From the NCBI RefSeq assembly GCF_027625935.1, contig NZ_CP115300.1, forward strand, positions 1,736,001 through 1,800,000: a DNA stretch of 64,000 nucleotides, in the 5' to 3' direction. A program made the position numbers and the translations under genes. This stretch comes from Streptomyces camelliae (GTDB lineage: Bacteria > Actinomycetota > Actinomycetes > Streptomycetales > Streptomycetaceae). The notes beneath the pieces are model-generated. The model ran no database searches, was not told the origin of the DNA, and was given only the letters and a program-made list of their open reading frames with translations. Positions 16,951 to 25,015 of the stretch are shown here, piece after piece (the first letter of the stretch is position 1; every line of letters begins with the position of its first letter).

Positions 16951-18765
16951 ATGGCCACTCCCCTGTCCCCCCAGTCCGGCACCCCGCTGCCCGCCCTCAA
17001 GACGATCGCCGTCGTCGGCCTCGGCACGATGGGCACCGGCATCACCGAGGTCCTCGTGAAGGCCGGCCGCGAGGTGATCGGCATCGACGTCAGCGAGGCC
17101 CAGGCCGCGCGGTGCGTCGCCGCCCTGGAGGCCTCCACCGCCCGCGCCGTGGAGCGCGGCCGGCTCACCGGGTCCGAGCGCGCCGACGCCCTCGCCCGGG
17201 TGCGCACCGGCACCGATCTCGCGGCGGCGGCCGACGCCGACCTCGTCATCGAGGTGGCTCCGGAGTCGTACGAGGTCAAGCACGCGATCTTCCGTGAGCT
17301 GGACGGCATCGTCCGCCCGGAGACGGTCCTCGCCACCGGCACCAACGCCCTGTCCGTGACCCGGCTCGCCGCCGACTCGGCGCACCCCGAGCGGGTGCTG
17401 GGCCTGCACTTCTTCAACCCGGCGCCCGCGATGAAGCTGGTCGAGGTGGTCTCCTCGGTGCTGACGGCGCCGGCCGCCGTCGCCGCGGTCACCGACCTCG
17501 CGATCGAGCTGGGCAAGGAGCCGGTCGCGGTCGGCGACCGTCCCGGTTTCGTGGCCGACGGCCTGCTGTTCGGCTACCTCAACCAGGCCGCCGCGATGTA
17601 CGAGGCCCGCTACGCCTCCCGCGAGGACATCGACGCGGCGATGCGGCTCGGCTGCGGCCTGCCGATGGGCCCGCTCGCGCTGCTGGACCTGATCGGCATC
17701 GACACCGCACGGACGGTCCTGGAGGCCATGTACGCCGCCTCCCGCGACCGGCTGCACGCCCCCGCCCCGATCCTGAAGCAGCTCAGCGAGGCGGGCCTGA
17801 CCGGCCGCAAGTCCGGGCGCGGCTTCTACAGCTACGAGGCGCCGGGCAGCGCCACGGTCGTTCCGGACGCCCTGACCCCCGACGCCGGCGGCACCCACGC
17901 TCCCGGCCGCGAGGTCCGCTCCGTCGGCGTCGCCGGCTCCGGCACCATGGCCTCGGGCATCGCCGAGGTGTTCGCCAAGGCGGGCTACGACGTCGTCCTG
18001 GCCGCCCGCAGCGAGGAGAAGGCGCAGGCGGCCAAGGCCCGCATCGGCAAGTCCCTGGCGCGCTCGGTCGACAAGGGCCGGCTGACCGCCGAGGCCGCCG
18101 CCGAGGTGCTGGACCGGATCGCCCCGGCGGGGTCCTACGACGCGTTCGCCGACGTCGACCTGGCCGTCGAGGCGATCGCCGAGGACCTGGCGGTCAAGCA
18201 GCAGCTGTTCGCCGCGCTGGACAAGGTCTGCAAGCCCGGCGCGGTCCTCGCCACCACCACCTCCTCGCTGCCCGTCGTCGCCTGCGCCCGCGCCACCTCG
18301 CGCCCGCAGGACGTCATCGGCATGCACTTCTTCAACCCGGCGCCGGCGATGAAGCTGGTCGAGGTCGTGCGGACCGTGCTGACCGCCGACGACGTCCACG
18401 CGACCGTCCGCGAGGTCTGCGCGAAGATCAAGAAGCACGCGGTGGACTGCGGCGACCGGGCCGGCTTCATCGTGAACGCGCTGCTGTTCCCGTACCTGAA
18501 CAACGCCATCAAGATGGTCGAGGAGCACTACGCGTCCCTGGACGACATCGACGCGGCGATGAAGCTCGGCGGCGGCTACCCGATGGGCCCCTTCGAGCTG
18601 CTGGACGTGGTCGGCCTGGATGTCTCGCTGGCCATCGAGAAGGTGCTGCACCGCGAGTTCCGCGACCCGGGCCTCGCCCCGTCCCCGCTGCTGGAGCACC
18701 TGGTGGCGGCGGGCTGCCTCGGCCGCAAGACCGGCCGCGGCTTCCGCGAGTATGCCCGCCGCTGA
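16951..18765 (+). CDS. 3-hydroxyacyl-CoA dehydrogenase, tandem double-module
   Basis: 604-residue protein consisting of two complete 3HCDH modules in tandem. Each has an N-terminal Rossmann NAD domain (VVGLGTMGTGITEVL at about 15-29; GVAGSGTMASGIAEVF at about 328-343) and a C-terminal dimerisation domain. The catalytic GLHFFNPAPAMKLVEVV/GMHFFNPAPAMKLVEVV motif occurs in both. It oxidises or reduces 3-hydroxyacyl-CoA; beside the ethylmalonyl-CoA genes the likely role is reducing acetoacetyl-CoA to 3-hydroxybutyryl-CoA, feeding crotonyl-CoA to Ccr. ATG at 16951 with GGAG upstream. Both catalytic modules look intact. Confidence 0.93.
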   Translation: MATPLSPQSGTPLPALKTIAVVGLGTMGTGITEVLVKAGREVIGIDVSEAQAARCVAALEASTARAVERGRLTGSERADALARVRTGTDLAAAADADLVIEVAPESYEVKHAIFRELDGIVRPETVLATGTNALSVTRLAADSAHPERVLGLHFFNPAPAMKLVEVVSSVLTAPAAVAAVTDLAIELGKEPVAVGDRPGFVADGLLFGYLNQAAAMYEARYASREDIDAAMRLGCGLPMGPLALLDLIGIDTARTVLEAMYAASRDRLHAPAPILKQLSEAGLTGRKSGRGFYSYEAPGSATVVPDALTPDAGGTHAPGREVRSVGVAGSGTMASGIAEVFAKAGYDVVLAARSEEKAQAAKARIGKSLARSVDKGRLTAEAAAEVLDRIAPAGSYDAFADVDLAVEAIAEDLAVKQQLFAALDKVCKPGAVLATTTSSLPVVACARATSRPQDVIGMHFFNPAPAMKLVEVVRTVLTADDVHATVREVCAKIKKHAVDCGDRAGFIVNALLFPYLNNAIKMVEEHYASLDDIDAAMKLGGGYPMGPFELLDVVGLDVSLAIEKVLHREFRDPGLAPSPLLEHLVAAGCLGRKTGRGFREYARR

Positions 18766-18925
18766 CGGCGTCGGCGACTGGTCCCACGCGGAGACGGACT
18801 GGGGCGGACTGCTCGATCCCGCCGCGCATCCCCTCCCCACCCGGGCAGGCGGTCCCCCGCCCGTCCCGGGCGGGGAAACCCCCACACCTGCGCAAAGAGC
18901 TGCGCACATGCAGTACGTTCGGGTC

Positions 18926-19735
18926 ATGTCCCAGCCCGCCAAGTCCTCACGTACACCAGCTACGCCCGACGCGCCGGAAAGTGCCGCAGGCAGCCGCGCC
19001 GCCGCCCAGCGGCTCAAGATGCGCCGAGAACTGGCGGCCGCAGCCATGGAGCTGTTCGCGACCAAGGGGTACGAGGCGACCACCGTCGACGAGATCGCGG
19101 CCGCCGCCGGGGTCGCCCGCCGCACCTTCTTCCGCCACTTCCGCTCCAAGGAAGAGGCGATCTTCCCGGACCACGACGACACGCTGATCCGCGCCGAGGC
19201 CGTCCTGAACGCCGCCCCCGCGCACGAGCACCCGCTCGACACCGTGTGCCGCGGCATCAAGGAAGTCATGAGGATGTACGCGGCACGGCCCGAGATCTCG
19301 GTCGCCCGCTACAAGCTCACCCGCGAGGTGCCCACCCTGCGCGAGGCCGAGATCGCCTCGGTCGCCCGCTACGAGCGCCTGTTCACCCGCTACCTCCTCG
19401 GCCACTTCGACGAGCACGCGCACGCCGACGACGCCAACGACGACCCGCTGCTGGCCGAGGTGGCCGCCTCCGCCGTCGTCACCGCCCACAACCACGTGCT
19501 GCGGCGCTGGCTGCGGGCGGGCGGCCAGGGCGACGTCGAGGCACAGCTCGACCACGCCTTCGCGATCGTGCGCAAGACGTTCGGCACGGGGATCGGGGCG
19601 GGCCGCACCGCGCCGGCCAGGCCCGCCGTGGCATCGACCTCCTACCAGGGCGAGGTCCTGGTGACCGTCGCCCGTACCGACGCCCCGCTGGACGAGGTCA
19701 TGCGGACCATCGAACAGGCTCTGAAGGAGCACTGA
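18926..19735 (+). CDS. TetR-family regulator of the ethylmalonyl-CoA locus
   Basis: 269-residue TetR repressor. The helix-turn-helix lies at about residues 30-75 (MELFATKGYEATTVDEIAAA and ARRTFFRHFRSKEEA), followed by a ligand domain and an unusually long C-terminal tail. The chosen ATG (18926-18928) has no Shine-Dalgarno but a TACGTT hexamer 8 bases upstream, which would give a leaderless message; an alternative ATG lies at 18908. It sits between the dehydrogenase and ccr, with a terminator after it, so it is a natural candidate for binding the paired dyads in the ccr promoter. Effector is presumably an acyl-CoA (inference). Confidence 0.9.
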   Translation: MSQPAKSSRTPATPDAPESAAGSRAAAQRLKMRRELAAAAMELFATKGYEATTVDEIAAAAGVARRTFFRHFRSKEEAIFPDHDDTLIRAEAVLNAAPAHEHPLDTVCRGIKEVMRMYAARPEISVARYKLTREVPTLREAEIASVARYERLFTRYLLGHFDEHAHADDANDDPLLAEVAASAVVTAHNHVLRRWLRAGGQGDVEAQLDHAFAIVRKTFGTGIGAGRTAPARPAVASTSYQGEVLVTVARTDAPLDEVMRTIEQALKEH

Positions 19736-19756
19736 CCCCGCTCCCCCGCTGTGATG

Positions 19757-19783
19757 ACGGCCACCCTTCGGGGTGGCCGTTTT
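19757..19783 (+). terminator. Rho-independent terminator after the tetR gene
   Basis: Stem ACGGCCACCC-TTCG-GGGTGGCCGT followed by TTTT. Ten perfect pairs closed by a TTCG tetraloop, 21 bases past the stop. It separates tetR from the ccr operon. Confidence 0.9.
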
Positions 19784-19878
19784 GCCATATCAGGCGCTGT
19801 TTTCGAGGGGAATTCCAGCGCCGTTCGATCGATCATCGCTCATTTGTTACGTAAAGATTTCACCTGAGACCGCGTTCT

Positions 19879-19920
19879 GGCACTGAGTGCCTTGCGGCCT
19901 GACACGCGGTGTCATACGTT
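19879..19920 (+). promoter_or_regulatory. ccr promoter with two tandem operator dyads
   Basis: Two dyads of one design, GGCAC-TGA-GTGCC (19879-19891) and TGACAC-GCG-GTGTCA (19900-19914), have centres 22 bases apart. A TTGCGG -35 (19892-19897) and TACGTT -10 (19915-19920) with a 17-base spacer bracket the second dyad exactly, so a bound protein would block RNA polymerase. The consensus is TGRCAC-N3-GTGYC. The likely binder is the adjacent TetR protein (inference). Confidence 0.65.
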
Positions 19921-20085
19921 GAAGGTGTCCGGGCTGTCCCGGCAGGCCCACCGCCTGCGCGCCCGAACGCCTGCGTCACAGGCACCCTCCCGCGCCACAA
20001 AGCGCTGCCGAAGCACCACCGAGCCGAACCGACGGCCCATCCCCAAACCCTCAGCAGCACTCCCAGCAGCACCGACGAACCCTCA

Positions 20086-20110
20086 GCGCCCCCTCCCCTC
20101 AAGGGGGCGC
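20086..20110 (+). promoter_or_regulatory. Hairpin in the ccr 5' leader just before the ribosome binding site
   Basis: Perfect 9-bp stem GCGCCCCCT-CCCCTCA-AGGGGGCGC ending 8 bases before GGAGG (20119-20123) of ccr, inside a leader of about 200 bases. It could protect the 5' end or modulate translation. No known riboswitch class is recognised here. Confidence 0.5.
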
Positions 20111-20130
20111 ACACCGCCGGAGGCAACACC

Positions 20131-21474
20131 GTGACCGTGAAGGACATCCTGGACGCGATCCAGTCGAAGGACGCCACGTCCGCCGACCTCGCCGCCCTGC
20201 CGCTCCCCGAGTCGTACCGCGCGATCACCGTGCACAAGGACGAGACGGAGATGTTCGCGGGCCTCGCGACCCGCGACAAGGACCCCCGCAAGTCGATCCA
20301 CCTGGACGACGTTCCCGTGCCCGAGCTGGGCCCGGGCGAGGCCCTGGTGGCCGTCATGGCCTCCTCGGTCAACTACAACTCGGTGTGGACCTCGATCTTC
20401 GAGCCGCTGCCGACGTTCGGCTTCCTGGAGCGCTACGGCAAGCTCAGCGAGCTGACCCGCCGGCACGACCTGCCGTACCACATCATCGGCTCCGACCTCG
20501 CCGGCGTCGTCCTGCGCACCGGGCCGGGCGTCAACGCCTGGAAGCCCGGTGACGAGGTCGTCGCCCACTGTCTGTCCGTCGAGCTGGAGTCCTCCGACGG
20601 CCACAACGACACGATGCTCGACCCCGAGCAGCGCATCTGGGGCTTCGAGACCAACTTCGGCGGCCTCGCCGAGATCGCGCTCGTGAAGTCCAACCAGCTG
20701 ATGCCGAAGCCGGCCCACCTGAGCTGGGAGGAGGCCGCGGCCCCCGGCCTGGTCAACTCCACCGCCTACCGCCAGCTGGTCTCCCGCAACGGCGCCCAGA
20801 TGAAGCAGGGCGACAACGTGCTGATCTGGGGCGCGAGCGGCGGCCTCGGCAGTTACGCCACCCAGTTCGCGCTCGCCGGCGGAGCCACCCCGATCTGTGT
20901 GGTCTCCAGCGAGCAGAAGGCCGAGATCTGCCGGAAGATGGGCGCCGAGCTGATCATCGACCGCAGCGCCGAGGACTACAAGTTCTGGAAGGACGAGCAC
21001 ACCCAGGACCCGAAGGAGTGGAAGCGCTTCGGCAAGCGCATCCGTGAGCTGACCGGCGGCGAGGACGTCGACATCGTCTTCGAGCACCCCGGCCGCGAGA
21101 CCTTCGGCGCCTCGGTCTACGTCACCCGCAAGGGCGGCACCATCGTCACCTGCGCCTCGACCTCCGGGTACAACCACGAGTACGACAACCGCTACCTGTG
21201 GATGTCCCTGAAGCGGATCATCGGCTCCCACTTCGCCAACTACCGCGAGGCCTGGGAGGCCAACCGCCTCATCGCCAAGGGCAAGATCCACCCGACCCTG
21301 TCGAAGGTGTACTCCCTTGAGGAGACCGGCCAGGCGGCGTACGACGTCCACCGCAACCTGCACCAGGGCAAGGTCGGCGTGCTCTGCCTCGCGCCCGAGG
21401 AAGGCCTCGGCGTGCGCGACGAGGAGATGCGGGCCCAGCACATCGACGCCATCAACCGCTTCCGGAACGTCTGA
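20131..21474 (+). CDS. ccr: Crotonyl-CoA carboxylase/reductase
   Basis: Key enzyme of the ethylmalonyl-CoA pathway: NADPH-dependent reductive carboxylation of crotonyl-CoA to ethylmalonyl-CoA, also the source of ethylmalonyl extender units for polyketides. 447 aa, the usual length. It is a zinc-less medium-chain dehydrogenase with NADPH motif GASGGLGSYATQFA (about 234-247). The CO2-pocket residues known from Kitasatospora Ccr are recognisable: Asn81 (VNYNSVW), the Phe-Glu pair at 172-173 (WGFETNFGG) and His366 (GSHFANY). GTG start at 20131 with GGAGG upstream. meaA follows after 9 bases, and mcl, mch and mcd continue the operon. Confidence 0.96.
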   Translation: MTVKDILDAIQSKDATSADLAALPLPESYRAITVHKDETEMFAGLATRDKDPRKSIHLDDVPVPELGPGEALVAVMASSVNYNSVWTSIFEPLPTFGFLERYGKLSELTRRHDLPYHIIGSDLAGVVLRTGPGVNAWKPGDEVVAHCLSVELESSDGHNDTMLDPEQRIWGFETNFGGLAEIALVKSNQLMPKPAHLSWEEAAAPGLVNSTAYRQLVSRNGAQMKQGDNVLIWGASGGLGSYATQFALAGGATPICVVSSEQKAEICRKMGAELIIDRSAEDYKFWKDEHTQDPKEWKRFGKRIRELTGGEDVDIVFEHPGRETFGASVYVTRKGGTIVTCASTSGYNHEYDNRYLWMSLKRIIGSHFANYREAWEANRLIAKGKIHPTLSKVYSLEETGQAAYDVHRNLHQGKVGVLCLAPEEGLGVRDEEMRAQHIDAINRFRNV

Positions 21475-21483
21475 GGGTCATAG

Positions 21484-23532
21484 ATGACAGAGCGTCAGCC
21501 TTCGGACACCCGGAGGGAAAAGGACCGTCCGTGGCTCATGCGGACGTACGCGGGCCACTCGACGGCCGAGGCGTCCAACGAGCTGTACCGGCGTAACCTC
21601 GCCAAGGGGCAGACCGGTCTGTCGGTGGCGTTCGACCTGCCGACGCAGACCGGCTACGACCCCGACCACATCCTCGCCCGCGGCGAGGTCGGCCGGGTCG
21701 GTGTCCCCGTCTCGCACCTCGGTGACATGCGCAGGCTGTTCCAGGACATCCCCCTGGAGCAGATGAACACCTCGATGACGATCAACGCGACCGCCATGTG
21801 GCTGCTGGCGCTCTACCAGGTCGTCGCCGAGGAGCAGGGCGCGGACGTCACCAGGCTCCAGGGCACGACCCAGAACGACATCGTCAAGGAGTACCTGTCC
21901 CGGGGCACCCATGTGTTCCCGCCAGGGCCCTCACTCCGGCTGACGACGGACATGATCGCGTACACCGTCTCCCATCTGCCGAAGTGGAACCCGATCAACA
22001 TCTGCAGCTACCACCTGCAGGAGGCCGGGGCCACGCCGGTGCAGGAGATCGCGTACGCGATGTCCACGGCGATCGCGGTCCTGGACGCCGTCCGGGACTC
22101 CGGCCAGGTGCCGCAGGAGCGCATGGGCGATGTCGTCGCCCGGATCTCCTTCTTCGTCAACGCGGGCGTCCGCTTCGTCGAGGAGATGTGCAAGATGCGG
22201 GCCTTCGGCCGCATCTGGGACCAGGTCACCCGCGAGCGCTACGGCATCGAGGACCCCAAGCAGCGCCGCTTCCGCTACGGCGTCCAGGTCAACTCGCTCG
22301 GCCTGACCGAGGCGCAGCCGGAGAACAACGTCCAGCGGATCGTGCTGGAGATGCTCGCCGTGACGCTGTCGAAGGACGCACGCGCGCGTGCCGTACAGCT
22401 CCCGGCCTGGAACGAGGCCCTCGGGCTGCCCCGGCCCTGGGACCAGCAGTGGAGCCTGCGCATCCAGCAGGTGCTCGCCTACGAGAGCGACCTGCTGGAG
22501 TACGAGGACATCTTCGAGGGCTCGAAGGTGATCGAGGCGAAGGTGGACCAGCTGGTCGCCGACTCCCTCGCGGAGATCGACCGGATCCAGGAGATGGGCG
22601 GCGCGATGGCCGCCGTGGAGTCCGGCTATCTGAAGTCGCAGCTGGTCGCCTCGCACGCCGAGCGGCGGGCGCGGATCGAGTCCGGCGAGGAGAAGATCGT
22701 CGGCGTCAACGCCTTCGAGGGCACCGAGCCGAACCCGCTGACCGCCGATCTGGACACCGCGATCCAGACGGTCGACCCGGCGGTCGAGGCCCGCGTCATC
22801 GCCTCGCTCCAGCACTGGCGCGACACGCGCTACCAGCCGCCCTTCAACCACCCGCGCCCCTGCAAGGCGCTGGAGCGCCTGAAGGAGGCCGCCAAGGGCA
22901 CGGACAACCTCATGGAGGCCACCCTGGAGTGCGCCCGCGCCGGGGTCACCACCGGCGAGTGGGCGGGGGCCCTGCGCGAGGTGTTCGGCGAGTACCGGGC
23001 GCCCACCGGGGTCTCCTCGGCGCCCGTCGCCGTCCCCGCCGAGGCCGGCTCGGCGCTCGCCGACGTGCGCGCCCGGGTGGCGGCCACCGCCCGCGACCTC
23101 GGCGTCGGCAAACTGCGCTTCCTGGTCGGCAAGCCGGGCCTGGACGGGCACTCCAACGGCGCCGAGCAGATCGCCGTACGGGCCCGTGACGCGGGCTTCG
23201 AGGTGGTCTACCAGGGCATCCGGCTGACGCCCGAGGAGATCGTGGAAGCGGCCCTGGCCGAGGACGTCCACGCCGTGGGCCTGTCGATCCTGTCCGGCTC
23301 GCACGCCCAGCTGGTGCCGGACGTGCTCCAACGGCTGCGTGTGGCCGGTGCCACAGATATACCGGTGATCGCCGGTGGCATCATCCCGAATGGTGACGCC
23401 GAGCAGCTGAAGGAAGCCGGAGTGGCCGCCGTCTTCACCCCGAAGGACTTCGACATCACCGGGATCATCGGCCGCATCGTCGACGAGATCCGGAAAGCGA
23501 ACAAGCTCGACCCTCTGGAGGTCCCCGCATGA
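21484..23532 (+). CDS. meaA: Ethylmalonyl-CoA mutase (coenzyme B12-dependent)
   Basis: 682-residue B12-dependent acyl-CoA mutase converting (2R)-ethylmalonyl-CoA to methylsuccinyl-CoA. The N-terminal TIM-barrel has the substrate motifs TGLSVAFDLPTQTGYD and MNTSMTINATAMWLLAL. The C-terminal cobalamin domain (about 545-675) carries the base-off signature GLDGHSNGAEQIAV (DxHxxG) with LSILSGSH and IAGGIIPNGD. The single-polypeptide layout and ccr neighbour fit MeaA/Ecm rather than methylmalonyl-CoA mutase. Its stop overlaps the mcl start by ATGA. The window also holds a cobalamin-riboswitch-controlled cobalt permease, matching the B12 need. Confidence 0.95.
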   Translation: MTERQPSDTRREKDRPWLMRTYAGHSTAEASNELYRRNLAKGQTGLSVAFDLPTQTGYDPDHILARGEVGRVGVPVSHLGDMRRLFQDIPLEQMNTSMTINATAMWLLALYQVVAEEQGADVTRLQGTTQNDIVKEYLSRGTHVFPPGPSLRLTTDMIAYTVSHLPKWNPINICSYHLQEAGATPVQEIAYAMSTAIAVLDAVRDSGQVPQERMGDVVARISFFVNAGVRFVEEMCKMRAFGRIWDQVTRERYGIEDPKQRRFRYGVQVNSLGLTEAQPENNVQRIVLEMLAVTLSKDARARAVQLPAWNEALGLPRPWDQQWSLRIQQVLAYESDLLEYEDIFEGSKVIEAKVDQLVADSLAEIDRIQEMGGAMAAVESGYLKSQLVASHAERRARIESGEEKIVGVNAFEGTEPNPLTADLDTAIQTVDPAVEARVIASLQHWRDTRYQPPFNHPRPCKALERLKEAAKGTDNLMEATLECARAGVTTGEWAGALREVFGEYRAPTGVSSAPVAVPAEAGSALADVRARVAATARDLGVGKLRFLVGKPGLDGHSNGAEQIAVRARDAGFEVVYQGIRLTPEEIVEAALAEDVHAVGLSILSGSHAQLVPDVLQRLRVAGATDIPVIAGGIIPNGDAEQLKEAGVAAVFTPKDFDITGIIGRIVDEIRKANKLDPLEVPA

Positions 23533-24494
23533 CCACCCCTGTCAATCGCCTTCGCCCGCGCCGCTCCTGCCTGGCGGTCCCGGGAAGCAACCCCCGCTTC
23601 CTGGAGAAGGCACAGGGCCTCCCCGCCGACCAGGTCTTCCTGGACCTGGAGGACGCGTGCGCGCCGCTCGCCAAGCCCGAGGCGCGGCACACCATCGTCA
23701 AGTTCCTCAACGAGGGCGACTGGACGGGCAAGACGCGGGTCGTGCGCGTCAACGACTGGACGACCGAGTGGACGTACCGGGACGTCGTGACCGTCGTCGA
23801 GGGCGCCGGCCAGAACCTCGACTGCATCATGCTGCCGAAGGTGCAGACGGCCGAGCAGATCGTCGCGCTGGACCTGCTGCTCACCCAGATCGAGAAGACC
23901 ATGGGCTTCGAGGTCGGCAAGATCGGCATCGAGGCACAGATCGAGAACGCGCAGGGCCTGAACAACGTCAACGCGATCGCGCAGGCCTCCCCGCGCGTCG
24001 AGACCATCATCTTCGGCCCGGCCGACTTCATGGCCTCCATCAACATGAAGTCCCTCGTCGTGGGCGAGCAGCCGCCCGGTTACCCGGCGGACGCCTACCA
24101 CTACATCCTGATGAAGATCCTGATGGCCGCCCGCGCCAACAACCTCCAGGCGATCGACGGCCCCTACCTGCAGATCCGCAACATCGACGGCTACCGCGAG
24201 GTCGCCCAGCGCGCCGCCGCCCTCGGCTTCGACGGCAAGTGGGTGCTGCACCCGGGCCAGGTCGAGGCGTCCAACGAGATCTTCTCGCCCTCGCAGGAGG
24301 ACTACGACCACGCCGAGCTGATCCTGGACGCGTACGACTACTACACGTCCGAGGCGGGCGGCAAGAAGGGCTCCGCGATGCTCGGCGACGAGATGATCGA
24401 CGAGGCCAGCCGCAAGATGGCCCTGGTCATCTCCGGCAAGGGGCGTGCCGCCGGCATGCAGCGCACCAGCAAGTTCGAGATCCCGGAGGCCTGA
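23529..24494 (+). CDS. mcl: L-malyl-CoA/beta-methylmalyl-CoA lyase (HpcH/HpaI-CitE family)
   Basis: 321-residue Mg-dependent C-C lyase. RRSCLAVPGSNPRFLEKA (phosphate/CoA-binding Arg), FLDLEDACAPLAK (metal-binding Asp-Glu) and IGIEAQIENAQGLNN (catalytic/metal Glu) are the family blocks. In the pathway it cleaves beta-methylmalyl-CoA to propionyl-CoA and glyoxylate, and may handle malyl-CoA. It is coupled to meaA by a 4-base overlap and followed by mch after 5 bases, so it is co-translated within the ccr operon. Confidence 0.93.
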   Translation: MTTPVNRLRPRRSCLAVPGSNPRFLEKAQGLPADQVFLDLEDACAPLAKPEARHTIVKFLNEGDWTGKTRVVRVNDWTTEWTYRDVVTVVEGAGQNLDCIMLPKVQTAEQIVALDLLLTQIEKTMGFEVGKIGIEAQIENAQGLNNVNAIAQASPRVETIIFGPADFMASINMKSLVVGEQPPGYPADAYHYILMKILMAARANNLQAIDGPYLQIRNIDGYREVAQRAAALGFDGKWVLHPGQVEASNEIFSPSQEDYDHAELILDAYDYYTSEAGGKKGSAMLGDEMIDEASRKMALVISGKGRAAGMQRTSKFEIPEA

Positions 24495-24499
24495 GCGCG

Positions 24500-25012
24500 A
24501 TGCAGTTCGGACGCACCTACGAGGAGTTCGAGGTCGGGGCGACGTACAAGCACTGGCCGGGCAAGACGGTCACGGAGTACGACGACCACCTGTTCTGTCT
24601 CCTCACGATGAACCACCACCCGCTCCACATGGACACCAACTACGCCGAGAAGACGACGGACTTCGGCAAGAACGTGGTGGTCGGGAACTACATCTACTCG
24701 CTGCTGCTCGGCATGTCCGTGCCGGACGTCTCCGGCAAGGCGATCGCCAACCTGGAGATCGAGTCGCTCCGGCACGTGGCGCCCACGTTCCACGGCGACA
24801 CCATCTACGGCGAGACGACCGTGCTGGACAAGTGGCCGTCGAAGTCGAAGAACGACCGCGGCATCGTGCACGTCGAGACCAAGGGCTACAAGCAGGACGG
24901 CACCCTGGTGTGCGTCTTCCGCCGCAAGGTCATGGTGCCGACCGAGACGTACATCAAGGAGCGCGGCGGCGAGCAGCCGGGCCGCCCGGAACTGAAGCAG
25001 CAGGAGAAGTAG
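24500..25012 (+). CDS. mch: Mesaconyl-CoA hydratase (MaoC-like)
   Basis: 170-residue single hot-dog MaoC dehydratase. The hydratase region NHHPLHMDTNYAEKT holds the catalytic Asp/His pair (H-x-D type) and VVGNYIYSLLLGMSV follows in the hot-dog helix. It hydrates mesaconyl-CoA to beta-methylmalyl-CoA. Many alphaproteobacterial Mch proteins are about twice this length with two hot-dog halves; the actinobacterial form is a single domain and probably dimerises. ATG at 24500; the mcd ATG follows 3 bases after its TAG. Confidence 0.9.
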   Translation: MQFGRTYEEFEVGATYKHWPGKTVTEYDDHLFCLLTMNHHPLHMDTNYAEKTTDFGKNVVVGNYIYSLLLGMSVPDVSGKAIANLEIESLRHVAPTFHGDTIYGETTVLDKWPSKSKNDRGIVHVETKGYKQDGTLVCVFRRKVMVPTETYIKERGGEQPGRPELKQQEK

Positions 25013-25015
25013 GCC

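Noticed and set aside
16672..19269. A leftward open frame of about 865 codons opposite the 3HCDH and tetR genes
   Set aside because: Antisense shadow with repetitive Gly/Val/Asp composition; the rightward frames have full catalytic motifs.
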